From contig JAENYO010000001.1 of NCBI GenBank assembly GCA_016841745.1, positions 308,799-372,798 of the forward strand: a stretch of 64,000 nucleotides of DNA, written 5' to 3'. The stretch is from Acetomicrobium hydrogeniformans (GTDB taxonomy: Bacteria; Synergistota; Synergistia; Synergistales; JAFGMB01). Within the stretch, counting starts at the first letter, position 1; each line of letters begins with the position of its first letter. Below are positions 27,542-35,933 of this stretch, one piece after another. The position numbers and the translations under genes were made by a program. Under the pieces are notes generated by a model. The model was not told the origin of the DNA, made no database searches, and saw nothing but the letters and a program-made list of their open reading frames with translations.

Positions 27542-28336
27542 TCAGTTTTCCAGACCGGGCATGGTTTCTGGATCAGGACAATTACGGCAGAAGATCATTC
27601 TTAATCCTTCAAGTGTAATCCACGGATCAACGAGATCTATGGTCCTGGAAAGTGCTGCGATCTTGTCGGCATGACCTCCAGTTGCTATTACTTTTCCCTT
27701 TTGATCCAACTCATCCCATGTCTTGGTGACAAGAAAGTCGACAAGGCCTGCATTTCCATACATTATACCAGCCTGAATCGAACCGATGGTGTTATTGCCT
27801 ATAACAGTCGATGGGGCTTCAAGAGAAACCTGGGGAAGTTTAGCTGTTTTACCGAAAAGCGCCTCCATACCTGTAACCAGTCCCGGCGATATGGTACCTC
27901 CAAGGTAAGCTCCATCCGGTGAGATGATATCGAGCGTAATGGCTGTGCCAAAATCCACTATTATTAAAGGAGTACCATGCTTTTTCACCCCTGCAACTGC
28001 ATTAACGAGGCGGTCTGCGCCGACTTCAGAGGGAGATGAATATCTTATTTCAATTCCAAGATCCATATCAGATGAAACTCTCATGCAATCGATCCCAAGA
28101 TAGTTCTGGACTCCTTCCCTGATAACCGCATCAAGGGGAGGTACAACGCTTGAAAGGATGGCTCCTTTGATTTCATCTGGTTTTATCGATACGGTTGCAA
28201 GCAGATTAAGAAGATAGACACCTATTTCATCTGCCGTCCTGCCCTTGGATATGAGTCTCCAGTGTGTCAGGAGTTCCACCCCGTCATATATTCCTATTAC
28301 AGTGTTACTGTTACCAACGTCAATTACCAGAAGCAA
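27542..28336 (-). CDS. coaX: Type III pantothenate kinase
   Basis: First step of coenzyme A synthesis from pantothenate. The 264-aa protein has the ASKHA-fold motifs DVGNSNTVIGIYDG, GADRLVNAVAG and VDFGTAITLDIIS, with the later GTISPGL segment. The start is a TTG at 28336 with GGAGGG upstream. The last residues (PDPETMPGLEN) extend slightly past the usual end. Confidence 0.95.
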   Translation of the reverse strand: MLLVIDVGNSNTVIGIYDGVELLTHWRLISKGRTADEIGVYLLNLLATVSIKPDEIKGAILSSVVPPLDAVIREGVQNYLGIDCMRVSSDMDLGIEIRYSSPSEVGADRLVNAVAGVKKHGTPLIIVDFGTAITLDIISPDGAYLGGTISPGLVTGMEALFGKTAKLPQVSLEAPSTVIGNNTIGSIQAGIMYGNAGLVDFLVTKTWDELDQKGKVIATGGHADKIAALSRTIDLVDPWITLEGLRMIFCRNCPDPETMPGLEN

Positions 28337-28388
28337 TCCAATCCCTCCAAAGAAAGTTTCATTACGGATACATTACATCAATGCAATA

Positions 28389-29837
28389 TTACACCAAAAT
28401 ATATTTATAAAGAAAAGCCAGAAAAATAATTACCACACCTGAAGCAGAAAGGGAACGATAAAAATTATAACTTATACTTCTGAAGATAACTGCGAAAAAG
28501 ATCAACACTGAAATGATTATCACGAACCAGTTCGATCCAAGAGAATAGGGGAATAGAAAACAGAAAAAATGAGCCACCTTTTCCCATGCCAGAAAGGGTA
28601 TCTCGCAAGCAATAGAAAACAGATCACCAAAGGGAAATCCGAAAAGCACCCAGATAGATATAAGGCTTGCGAGAGGAAGAAGAATTCCGAAAAGAGGAAT
28701 GGTAAACAGGTTAACGACCGTCCCGGAAAGGGGGACCTGTCCAAAGGCTGAAATTATAAGAGCAGCTGTGCTTAACCATACCATGGGGCTTATCAGAAAA
28801 ACCTTGACCCTTTTGTGAAGTTCAAGTTCAACAAAGGCAGAGATGGTAAGTGATGCTACCATGGACAATCTCCATCCAAGATCCCAGAAACAGAAGGGGT
28901 TCCAACAGAGCATTATCACTCCTGCAACTGAAACCGAATTAATGGGCGTTACCGGTCTTCCAAAAAATCTGGAAATAAGAACAAGCTGGAGCATCATGGA
29001 TGCTCTTGAAGCACTGGGAGCAAAACCGGTAAGAGCTACATAGAGCCACAGGAAAAGAGAAATAAGAATATTACAGGCGGAAAAGTTCCGAAATATAAAG
29101 AAGAGTCCAGAGGCAAGTATGGCAACGTGGAAACCTGACACAGCCAGCAAATGGACAGTCCCTGAAGTAGAATGGATCTGAACCAGATCAGGATCTTTTG
29201 CCCCGAGCCATGAAGCGAGCATATATCCTCTTGTCTTTTCTGGAAGGGACAGAAGGATCTTCTGACGGAGGTAACTTCTCCAGCTATGGATATCCTTCCC
29301 TGAAGAAGAAAGCAATTTCATAGATTCAGGGAGATATTCTCCTTTTACACCTTTTGCCTTCCAGTACATGTCCTCTCTAAAACCACCAGGATTTTTCAAA
29401 GAACTCTTCATAGGAATAATGTACCCTGTTACAAACAGGGTATCCCCTTCCCTGTAACCTTTATTCGGAGATACTTTAGCGATATACCTGCTTCCATCCA
29501 GGGAAAGTATAATGGCTCTCTTGCCTCCCCATGCTCTCTCGGAAAGAACATGCCCCTTCATCCGGACATACGTATTATCTACATGATTATGCTCAATCCT
29601 GGCAAGAGAATAATATCCCATACAAACAGAGAGTAGCAGGACCAGGAAGGAAAAAGCCCAGAAACCTTTCACCGTCCCCCTGGAAGAAAGCAGGATCATT
29701 CCAAAAGAAAGAACTGCACCGGTCAAAGGACTCACAATAAAGGGCAAACCAGTATCGTAAAGCAGGATGGCAGAGCAGATGCCAACAAGTATAAACAGAG
29801 CTGGAGCTTTACTCAGAGATGTTACCTTGGATAGCAA
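28389..29837 (-). CDS. ComEC/Rec2-family DNA-uptake channel, membrane part only
   Basis: A 482-aa membrane protein with many hydrophobic helices. It matches the N-terminal DUF4131 region and the Competence domain of ComEC (AVSGFHVAILASGLFF; GFAPSASRASMM is the conserved PxxRAxxM motif). The C-terminal metallo-beta-lactamase domain of full-length ComEC (about 750 aa) is absent, and no separate MBL gene follows. Either a short ComEC or an uptake system with the nuclease elsewhere. It starts with TTG at 29837, overlapping comEA by 16 nt. Confidence 0.85.
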   Translation of the reverse strand: MLSKVTSLSKAPALFILVGICSAILLYDTGLPFIVSPLTGAVLSFGMILLSSRGTVKGFWAFSFLVLLLSVCMGYYSLARIEHNHVDNTYVRMKGHVLSERAWGGKRAIILSLDGSRYIAKVSPNKGYREGDTLFVTGYIIPMKSSLKNPGGFREDMYWKAKGVKGEYLPESMKLLSSSGKDIHSWRSYLRQKILLSLPEKTRGYMLASWLGAKDPDLVQIHSTSGTVHLLAVSGFHVAILASGLFFIFRNFSACNILISLFLWLYVALTGFAPSASRASMMLQLVLISRFFGRPVTPINSVSVAGVIMLCWNPFCFWDLGWRLSMVASLTISAFVELELHKRVKVFLISPMVWLSTAALIISAFGQVPLSGTVVNLFTIPLFGILLPLASLISIWVLFGFPFGDLFSIACEIPFLAWEKVAHFFCFLFPYSLGSNWFVIIISVLIFFAVIFRSISYNFYRSLSASGVVIIFLAFLYKYILV

Positions 29838-30490
29838 GTAACACAGTCCTTTATAGCTTCAAGCTTTTTAGGACCTATACCCTTGACTTTGAGTAATTCC
29901 TCTATTGAATTAAAGCATCCCCTTTCTTTTCTATAAGAAAGGATATTTTCTGCAGTTTTCGGACCAATCCCAGGAAGGGTCTGCAACTCGGAAATATCTG
30001 CCCTGTTGATATCGGTTTTTCCCTGTACATTACTGCTATAAGAGTGGCTAATTTTTCCTGTTGCAGTAGAAGGCACAGGGGGATCCGGAGAATTCGATCT
30101 TTCTTCCAGAGAAGGCACATGAACATGCATACCATCAGACAGGGCAGAGGCCAGATTTATTGCAACCGGATCCGCTTCAGATGTCAGCCCTCCAGCTTTA
30201 TCGACGGCCTGATACACTCTCGATCCTGATTCTATCTCATAAACTCCAGGCACTTTGATAGAACCTGTTATGTAAATCACCCACTTTGAAGGCTGCCTGT
30301 TCCCTTTATTTTCCCTGGCTTCGCTGTTGGAAGATACCACTTCAATCTGTCCCGGCATGGGACCAGCAACTGTAGTGGGCCCAGAACTGACAAATTTACC
30401 AGTAAAATGCCATACCAATAATGCCGCAATAATAAAACAGCCTATCCCTCCAAGAAAAAAGAATATGGCAGTCCTTTTTCTCGTAAACAA
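29822..30490 (-). CDS. comEA: ComEA-like helix-hairpin-helix DNA-binding protein
   Basis: A 222-aa protein with one N-terminal membrane anchor (about residues 9-28, FFFLGGIGCFIIAALLVW), an SLBB-type domain (YITGSIKVPGVYEIESGSRVY) and a C-terminal tandem helix-hairpin-helix (LPGIGPKTAENIL, VKGIGPKKLEAI). In competent bacteria ComEA binds double-stranded DNA at the outer face of the membrane. It overlaps comEC. TTG start with GGAGGGG upstream. Confidence 0.92.
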   Translation of the reverse strand: MFTRKRTAIFFFLGGIGCFIIAALLVWHFTGKFVSSGPTTVAGPMPGQIEVVSSNSEARENKGNRQPSKWVIYITGSIKVPGVYEIESGSRVYQAVDKAGGLTSEADPVAINLASALSDGMHVHVPSLEERSNSPDPPVPSTATGKISHSYSSNVQGKTDINRADISELQTLPGIGPKTAENILSYRKERGCFNSIEELLKVKGIGPKKLEAIKDCVTCYPR

Positions 30491-30530
30491 AAGACAACCC
30501 CTCCAGTATTATGAAAGTCATAAGGAACTG

Positions 30531-30558
30531 AAAAATCATGGATGATCTTGAATCATCC
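30531..30558 (-). terminator. Terminator after miaB
   Basis: Stem GGATGAT/ATCATCC (30540-30546 with 30552-30558) is followed by ATGATTTTTC on the minus strand, immediately after the miaB stop. Confidence 0.75.
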
Positions 30559-30563
30559 AGTCT

Positions 30564-31889
30564 CTAATCAAGAAAACGCAAGATTTTGCCATGTAGACAC
30601 CAATGCTCAGCCCTGATTATTTCAACTTCAGCAAAACGCCCAAGGCTTTCCTCATCAGAATCGAAAAGAACGACCTTATCGGAAGGTGTTCTTCCCTGAA
30701 AGAGAGATTCTCCCTTGGGTGCTTTGCCATCCACAAGGAGAATATACTTGTTACCCACAAGCTGCTGGTTAATTTCAAAAGCTATCTTTGACTGCAGATC
30801 ATTGATAATATTGAGACGTCGTTTTTTTTCAGCTTCAGATAGCTGCTCCTCCATGGAGGCTGCAGCGGTACCTTCTCTTGGAGAATAAGCAGCTGTGTGA
30901 ACCAGATCAAATCTGAACTTCTCCAAAGCTTTCAGGGAATCATTGAAATCTTCCTCCGTTTCACCTGGAAACCCTACTATAAGATCACTTGTCAATCCAG
31001 CATCAGGAAATCTTTTCCTTATCATATCTACCGTAGCAGTATATGTAGCCAGATCATATTTTCTGTTCATCTTCTTGAGGATCCTGTCACTTCCCGACTG
31101 GATGGGAAGGTTTATCCCGGGACATATTACTGCATTTTGTGCCATAACCTCAATAATATCCTCGGTAAAATCCTTTGGATGGGAGGTGACAAATCTTAAA
31201 AGCCTGAGTCCCTCAATTGAAGATACGTCCCTGAGTAGGTCGGAAAACCTGTAGCCATTTTGGAAATCAGTGCCATAACTGTTTACATTCTGTCCAAGGA
31301 GCGTTATTTCCTTTACTCCATCCTGAACAAGTGTTTCGGCTTCGGCTAGTATTTCCTCAGGAGGGCGTGACATAAACCTTCCCCTTACATAGGGCACAAT
31401 GCAATAGGTACAGAAATTATCACAACCATGAGCTATGGTAAGAAATGCTTTCCAAGGATTATTCCTTTTTAAAGGGGCTGTTTCCAGGTCCAGGAACAAC
31501 CTTTGATCTTCATCCATAAGAAACTTCTTCTTCCTTGACTCAACCACTTCCATGAGCGCATCGGGAATCATCCCAATATGTCTTGGACCAGCTATCAGCT
31601 CGACCCATGGAAATCTTTCCGCCATCTGCTTCCCGACATTCTGGGCAATGCACCCCAGCACTGCTACGCTTGGTTTATGTTCTCTATCCCATCGATCAGA
31701 ATATCTTCCAAGCTGACTCCAGACTTTATGCTCTGCTTTATCCCTGATACTGCACCCTACGTAAATTACTGAATCTGCTTCATCTTCGTCAGACTCAACC
31801 CAACCCCTGTTAAGCAGGTCTGTGGAAATCTTGTCAGCATCATAAACATTCATCTGACATCCATAGACTTTCATGCAAAATTTAAACAA
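30564..31889 (-). CDS. miaB: tRNA-2-methylthio-N6-isopentenyladenosine37 methylthiotransferase
   Basis: A 441-aa radical-SAM methylthiotransferase. An N-terminal UPF0004 domain holds three cluster cysteines (YGCQMN, YVGCSIRDKAE, VLGCIAQ). The radical-SAM core has CDNFCTYC, preceded by TIAHG. A C-terminal TRAM domain is present. It modifies A37 of tRNAs that read UNN codons. The start is a TTG at 31889 with GAGGGG 8 nt upstream; an ATG at 31874 lies too far from the SD. Transcribed alone, downstream of a terminator. Confidence 0.95.
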   Translation of the reverse strand: MFKFCMKVYGCQMNVYDADKISTDLLNRGWVESDEDEADSVIYVGCSIRDKAEHKVWSQLGRYSDRWDREHKPSVAVLGCIAQNVGKQMAERFPWVELIAGPRHIGMIPDALMEVVESRKKKFLMDEDQRLFLDLETAPLKRNNPWKAFLTIAHGCDNFCTYCIVPYVRGRFMSRPPEEILAEAETLVQDGVKEITLLGQNVNSYGTDFQNGYRFSDLLRDVSSIEGLRLLRFVTSHPKDFTEDIIEVMAQNAVICPGINLPIQSGSDRILKKMNRKYDLATYTATVDMIRKRFPDAGLTSDLIVGFPGETEEDFNDSLKALEKFRFDLVHTAAYSPREGTAAASMEEQLSEAEKKRRLNIINDLQSKIAFEINQQLVGNKYILLVDGKAPKGESLFQGRTPSDKVVLFDSDEESLGRFAEVEIIRAEHWCLHGKILRFLD

Positions 31890-31942
31890 TTTCCGAACCC
31901 CTCTCCTGAAAGGACCATTTTTTGAAAGAACCCGGGTAGAAC

Positions 31943-31976
31943 ATAAAAGAAGATCCTGTTCCAGAAACAGGATCTA
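31943..31976 (-). terminator. Terminator after the XdhC-family gene
   Basis: A 10-bp perfect stem (31951-31960 with 31966-31975) and TCTTTTAT on the minus strand end the molybdenum/tungsten cofactor gene run. Confidence 0.8.
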
Positions 31977-32007
31977 TCGAATTGGTAAATTATAACTATT
32001 GATCATT

Positions 32008-32817
32008 TTATTTTCCAGTCCCCCGGGCCAACACTTCCACATCTGCACCGTTCTTCACAGCTATGATCTCAGCAAGAACTGAAACAGCTATCTCCCGGGG
32101 AGAATCTGCATTTATGGGAAGACCTACTGGCGTATGGATACTGTCAAAAAATTCCATAGGAACTCCCAGGGCGAGTAACTTTTGCCTCAACTGTTCTCTC
32201 TTTCTGGTTGAGGCAAGCATACCCACATAGGCCGTTTTTATGTCCTGGATCATTTCAACAACCTCTCCATCAAGGGAATGTCCCCTGGTACATACTATTA
32301 CATAAGAACCATGATGTAATTCTATATGTTCTTTAAACTCCCGAAGGGGACAGCATATCTTTTTGCCTACAGGGATATTATCCGAATTAGCGTATTCCTC
32401 CCTGTCATCCCACACAATAACCGGAAACCCGCAAAGATCTGCTGCTAAAGCTATAGCTTTTCCAACGTGTCCTGCGCCAAAAATCATGATCTCATTTCTG
32501 TTTCCAATGACTTCGAGAAAGATCGATGTATTTCCTCCACACAAGGGAGCGTCACCAGAATCTTGATCACTTGTGAAAATTCCCTTGATAAGATGGAATG
32601 CCTCTGAACCTGAAATGAGATCAAGGGCTTCCCTTATCACCATATGTTCGGTGCTTCCGCCTCCAACTGTTCCGATAATACCTCCATTCCGGTCTACCCA
32701 CATTTTGGAACCTGTATTACAAGGAGTAGATCCGTTTTTCTCTATTACCGTACATAGGACTCCTCTATTTCCTGACGAGAGAGCCTGCTCAATGGCATTT
32801 AGTATTTCAGGTGTCAT
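32008..32817 (-). CDS. XdhC/CoxI-family molybdenum cofactor insertion protein
   Basis: A 269-aa protein with an N-terminal XdhC/CoxI domain (GVLCTVIEKNGSTPCNTGSKMW, with IIGTVGGGSTEHMV) and a C-terminal Rossmann domain (MIFGAGHVGKAIALAADL, YVGMLASTRKREQL). XdhC proteins bind and sulfurate Mo-bis-MPT or Mo-MCD cofactor and hand it to Mo hydroxylases. No hydroxylase gene is present here; the only Mo/W enzyme in the window is the divergent aldehyde oxidoreductase. It follows the NTP-transferase/HD gene by 19 nt. Confidence 0.9.
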   Translation of the reverse strand: MTPEILNAIEQALSSGNRGVLCTVIEKNGSTPCNTGSKMWVDRNGGIIGTVGGGSTEHMVIREALDLISGSEAFHLIKGIFTSDQDSGDAPLCGGNTSIFLEVIGNRNEIMIFGAGHVGKAIALAADLCGFPVIVWDDREEYANSDNIPVGKKICCPLREFKEHIELHHGSYVIVCTRGHSLDGEVVEMIQDIKTAYVGMLASTRKREQLRQKLLALGVPMEFFDSIHTPVGLPINADSPREIAVSVLAEIIAVKNGADVEVLARGTGK

Positions 32818-32836
32818 TCCAGTTCCCCCTTTTTGA

Positions 32837-33970
32837 TCAGATCACCTGACTGAAAAATGTACTGTCCAGAGGTCTGCCTATTATCAACTCGGCTTCATCC
32901 CTCACTTTAAGGGCAACAGAATACCTTTCCATAACTGCATTTGTTGCCAAAACATCTGAAGAAAACTTTGATAAAGTCCGATTAAACCTTTCTTCCAGAC
33001 ATACAATTTCATTTCCTGCAACAAGTTTATCAGCAAGATAAAGAACGGAGTGTTCATCGAGGGGATAAAAATTCTTCTTCCCAAGGTCCTGATGAGTCTC
33101 AACAACATCAGCAACACGACTAAATCCATTTTCCCTTAAAAGGGCGGCTCCGGCAAATGGGTGATTTTTCTTTCCCTTTGCAATATCATGAAGCAGGGCT
33201 GCAGCTTTCAAGAGAGGAATATCGATCTTGTCATGCTTTTTCTCATTAATTTTCCCAGCTATCAATTCAGCTACATCAATTACTCTCTTTCCGTGGTTGA
33301 TCACATTCTCGGGGCATGAAAACATTTCAAGAAGGGCTACTAACTCTTTTGCGGATGGTATATGATCCGTTCTGGCCCGTTCTTTGATCCTTTCAAGATC
33401 TTCAGGCGTATCCATATCCATTATCGTAAACTCATCTGCAACCTTAACAGATATGGACCTTGTCTCATTTTGTTCGAGTATACGGTTCAGGGCATTATCA
33501 GAAGAAAAGGAAACAATAACTTTTCCCAGTCTGGCTGCAAGCAAAGGAGGATGCCCTCTTTCACCCAGAAATACTGGATGAGCAATATCGTATCTATCAT
33601 CCATGGAAAAGATCAGTTTTCTGAAAGTTTCCGGTCTGATCATGGGAACATCTACCGGAAGGACAAAGAATGCCTTGCTTTGAGAAGACATATATCTTAC
33701 CCCTTCCTGGACAGAAGAGAACATTCCTTTTTGGAAATTTTTGTTTTCAACAGGCCTGAATCCAAGAGATACAGCTTCGGCAATTACCTTGTCTGCCATG
33801 AAGCCCGTAACTACAACAATATCTGAAACACCTGCCTCTCTCAGGCCGGACACAGCTCTGGAAATACAGGTTTCCCCTCCAATTTGTACCAAAGGTTTAA
33901 ATTTACCCATTCTGGAAGAAAATCCTGCTGCCAGAATAATGGCAGAAACATCAACGAGCAGAATGATCAT
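32837..33970 (-). CDS. MobA-like nucleotidyltransferase fused to HD domain
   Basis: A 377-aa two-domain protein. The N-terminal half is a MobA/MocA-type nucleotidyltransferase (ILAAGFSSRMGKFKPL, then VLPVDVPMIRPETFR) that would attach CMP or GMP to molybdopterin. The C-terminal half is an HD phosphohydrolase (LLHDIAKGKKNHPFAG, with ETHQDLG). The fusion is known from anaerobes with selenium-dependent Mo hydroxylases, though the function of the HD part is not established. The SD GGGGGAA sits very close to the ATG at 33970. Confidence 0.85.
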   Translation of the reverse strand: MIILLVDVSAIILAAGFSSRMGKFKPLVQIGGETCISRAVSGLREAGVSDIVVVTGFMADKVIAEAVSLGFRPVENKNFQKGMFSSVQEGVRYMSSQSKAFFVLPVDVPMIRPETFRKLIFSMDDRYDIAHPVFLGERGHPPLLAARLGKVIVSFSSDNALNRILEQNETRSISVKVADEFTIMDMDTPEDLERIKERARTDHIPSAKELVALLEMFSCPENVINHGKRVIDVAELIAGKINEKKHDKIDIPLLKAAALLHDIAKGKKNHPFAGAALLRENGFSRVADVVETHQDLGKKNFYPLDEHSVLYLADKLVAGNEIVCLEERFNRTLSKFSSDVLATNAVMERYSVALKVRDEAELIIGRPLDSTFFSQVI

Positions 33971-34063
33971 TTCCCCCTTTGAGAAACTTTTTTTTCATAT
34001 GAAAAAAACGATAAACAACTGCCAATTTCGCCAAATTAGAGATCTGGGATAGAGCCCCTTTAA

Positions 34064-35086
34064 TTATGGCCTTACAGAAAAAGAACAGTGGGGATAGTTG
34101 CAGATCTCACAGTTCCTGCAAAGTCCGCCAACTCCCCATGATGCTACAGTCGCGCTATCCGGGATCAATCCAGCGAATAATCTGTCAAGAACAAGATCCA
34201 GACTGGTTCGTTCATTATGGGCTACACAGGCAGGAGCGCCAATGATCAAGGTGGTGCCCTTACGCCCAAGCATCAACATGGATCCGGGAAGAACAGGAAT
34301 ACCCTGAAAAAAGATTTCGTCACACAAACATCTTATCGCTGAGGGAGTCCTGTCATCCGCATCAACACTCATTCCTCCAGTACATATTACGATATCGCAT
34401 CCAGACTGTTTTAATTTCAAGATTGCTTCAACAATCTCATCCTCATTATCATGGACTGTCAGTTGTTCCTGCAGCATCCCTCCCATGGAAGAGAGCTTTT
34501 TTTCAAGTCTGGGCCTGAAAACATCCCTTATAATTCCATCAGCCAGTTCATTACCAATTGTAACAAGACCTGTAACACTGGACTTAAAGGGTATAACCTC
34601 AAAGGTCCCGGACAGATCAATGGCATGAAATACCGTGTCCTCCTTCACAACAAGAGGGAGGACACGGAATCCCGCCAGTGGCTGATCTTTTTCAACCCTC
34701 TCATATGGATTGAGTGTTGACAGCACCCATTCTCCTATCTTGTTGATCATCCAAACCTTTTCCGGGTCAAAAGAAAGGATACCCTGATGTTTTGCCTTTA
34801 TTACACATTTCCCCTCTGAGGGACCCTCCAGCAAAACACCTCGTCCAACCATGGCCCTACCTAGCCTTAAGGCCGCATTGTCCTCATGGACTTCACCTTC
34901 CTGCAGGATGATGATGTTTAGATATTCCCTGCCCATTCTCTTCAGAATCACCAGGTCCTCTTTCCGGATAATATATCCCTTCCTGAAACGGGGTCCCTTA
35001 TAATGTTTTGCAGGATCTATCTGTGTAAGATCATGAGATAGGGGAAGACCCACCGACTCTGCTGCAGAAACTTTCCTTATTTCCAT
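34064..35086 (-). CDS. Molybdopterin-binding (MoeA/MogA-type) protein
   Basis: A 340-aa protein with a MoeA-like N-terminal part and a central MoCF_biosynth domain: VTIGNELADG, VICTGGMSVDADDRTPSAI and PGSMLMLGRKG. The C-terminus ends with a cysteine cluster (CRNCEICNYPHC) that could bind a metal or cluster. It would insert Mo or W into molybdopterin or sense the cofactor. The ATG at 35086 with a GGGGG SD is preferred to an upstream start at 35104. It is divergent to the tungsten oxidoreductase operon, which suggests a joint role in W/Mo cofactor supply. Confidence 0.8.
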   Translation of the reverse strand: MEIRKVSAAESVGLPLSHDLTQIDPAKHYKGPRFRKGYIIRKEDLVILKRMGREYLNIIILQEGEVHEDNAALRLGRAMVGRGVLLEGPSEGKCVIKAKHQGILSFDPEKVWMINKIGEWVLSTLNPYERVEKDQPLAGFRVLPLVVKEDTVFHAIDLSGTFEVIPFKSSVTGLVTIGNELADGIIRDVFRPRLEKKLSSMGGMLQEQLTVHDNEDEIVEAILKLKQSGCDIVICTGGMSVDADDRTPSAIRCLCDEIFFQGIPVLPGSMLMLGRKGTTLIIGAPACVAHNERTSLDLVLDRLFAGLIPDSATVASWGVGGLCRNCEICNYPHCSFSVRP

Positions 35087-35423
35087 CTTTATACCCCCTG
35101 ACAAATACCTCTGGATTTAGAAAGGGAACAGGAAATAATAATAGACATATTCCCTGCATGGTAAATCTATTATATCCATTTCCAGGATATCATCACACAA
35201 TCTAAATATTTCATGAGTCACGGATAAGCGGGTATTGATCTTTATCCCGATGCTATCAGGAACAGAATAGATTGGTGAAATATAATTAATTTATTATAAT
35301 ATTGCGAATTCGTTTATCCCTTTAATTGTTACCAGTTCTATCTAAAATAGCAGTATAATTAAATGCGGTATTTTAAATCACTTTTCATATTTGCCAAAAA
35401 GCCGGCTAAAGGGGGAAGCTTCC
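35087..35423. other. Divergent intergenic region between cofactor genes and aldehyde oxidoreductase operon
   Basis: Non-coding, A+T-rich stretch of 337 bp with no convincing gene. A TATAAT at 35354-35359 may be the -10 box for the plus-strand operon; no good -35 hexamer was found at 16-18 nt. An inverted repeat ATATCC-N7-GGATAT (35172-35190) lies on the minus-strand gene side and could be an operator. No riboswitch class was recognised. Confidence 0.4.
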
Positions 35424-35933
35424 GTGGCAGATAATCTTGTTGCGTGTTTAGAAGAAGATGTTTCCACCGACACATCCGAAATTGAGGATATTCTCTCCAG
35501 TTATCCAAAGGAACCCCGGTTCCTCCTTCCCGCTCTCCTCGACATCCAGAAAAGATTTCGCTACCTTCCAGTCTCAGCAATGAAAAGAGTTGCCGAATAT
35601 CTTTGCGTACTCGAAACAAGAGTTTTCAGTGTAGCCACATTCTACAAGGCCTTAAGCCTTACTCCGAAAGGAGAAAGAACTATCAGGGTCTGTGCCGGGA
35701 CGGCATGTCATTTGAGAGGCAGTTCTTCGATCCTGAGACAGATCGAAAAGGAGTTGGGTATTCTCTCTGGAGATACGACAGAAGACGGAATGTTCACCCT
35801 TGAAACTGTGAACTGCCTTGGAGCATGTGCTCTTGCACCTGTAATGATGATAGATGACCGGGTTTATGGGAAAATGACACCTCATAAAGTTTGTGAGGTC
35901 CTCCGGAAGGACTCATGCAATGACTCTGAATGA
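35424..35933 (+). CDS. NuoE-like [2Fe-2S] subunit of the aldehyde oxidoreductase complex
   Basis: A 169-aa NuoE/HndA-type subunit. The cysteine motif is [10 protein letters not shown] ([10 protein letters not shown]) plus CLGACALAP ([13 protein letters not shown]), with the helical [11 protein letters not shown] segment before it. A GTG start at 35424 follows GGGGGA at 7 nt; an earlier TTG at 35391 lacks an SD. It is clearly a paralogue of the NuoE-like protein at 11651. First gene of a five-gene cluster ending in a tungsten aldehyde oxidoreductase. Confidence 0.9.
   Translation: MADNLVACLEEDVSTDTSEIEDILSSYPKEPRFLLPALLDIQKRFRYLPVSAMKRVAEYLCVLETRVFSVATFYKALSLTPKGERTIRVCAGTACHLRGSSSILRQIEKELGILSGDTTEDGMFTLETVNCLGACALAPVMMIDDRVYGKMTPHKVCEVLRKDSCNDSE

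Noticed and set aside
33985-34010. A/T palindrome TTTTTTTCATATGAAAAAAA as a terminator or operator
   Set aside because: It is low-complexity A+T sequence near the start of the NTP-transferase gene; symmetry of such runs arises readily by chance.
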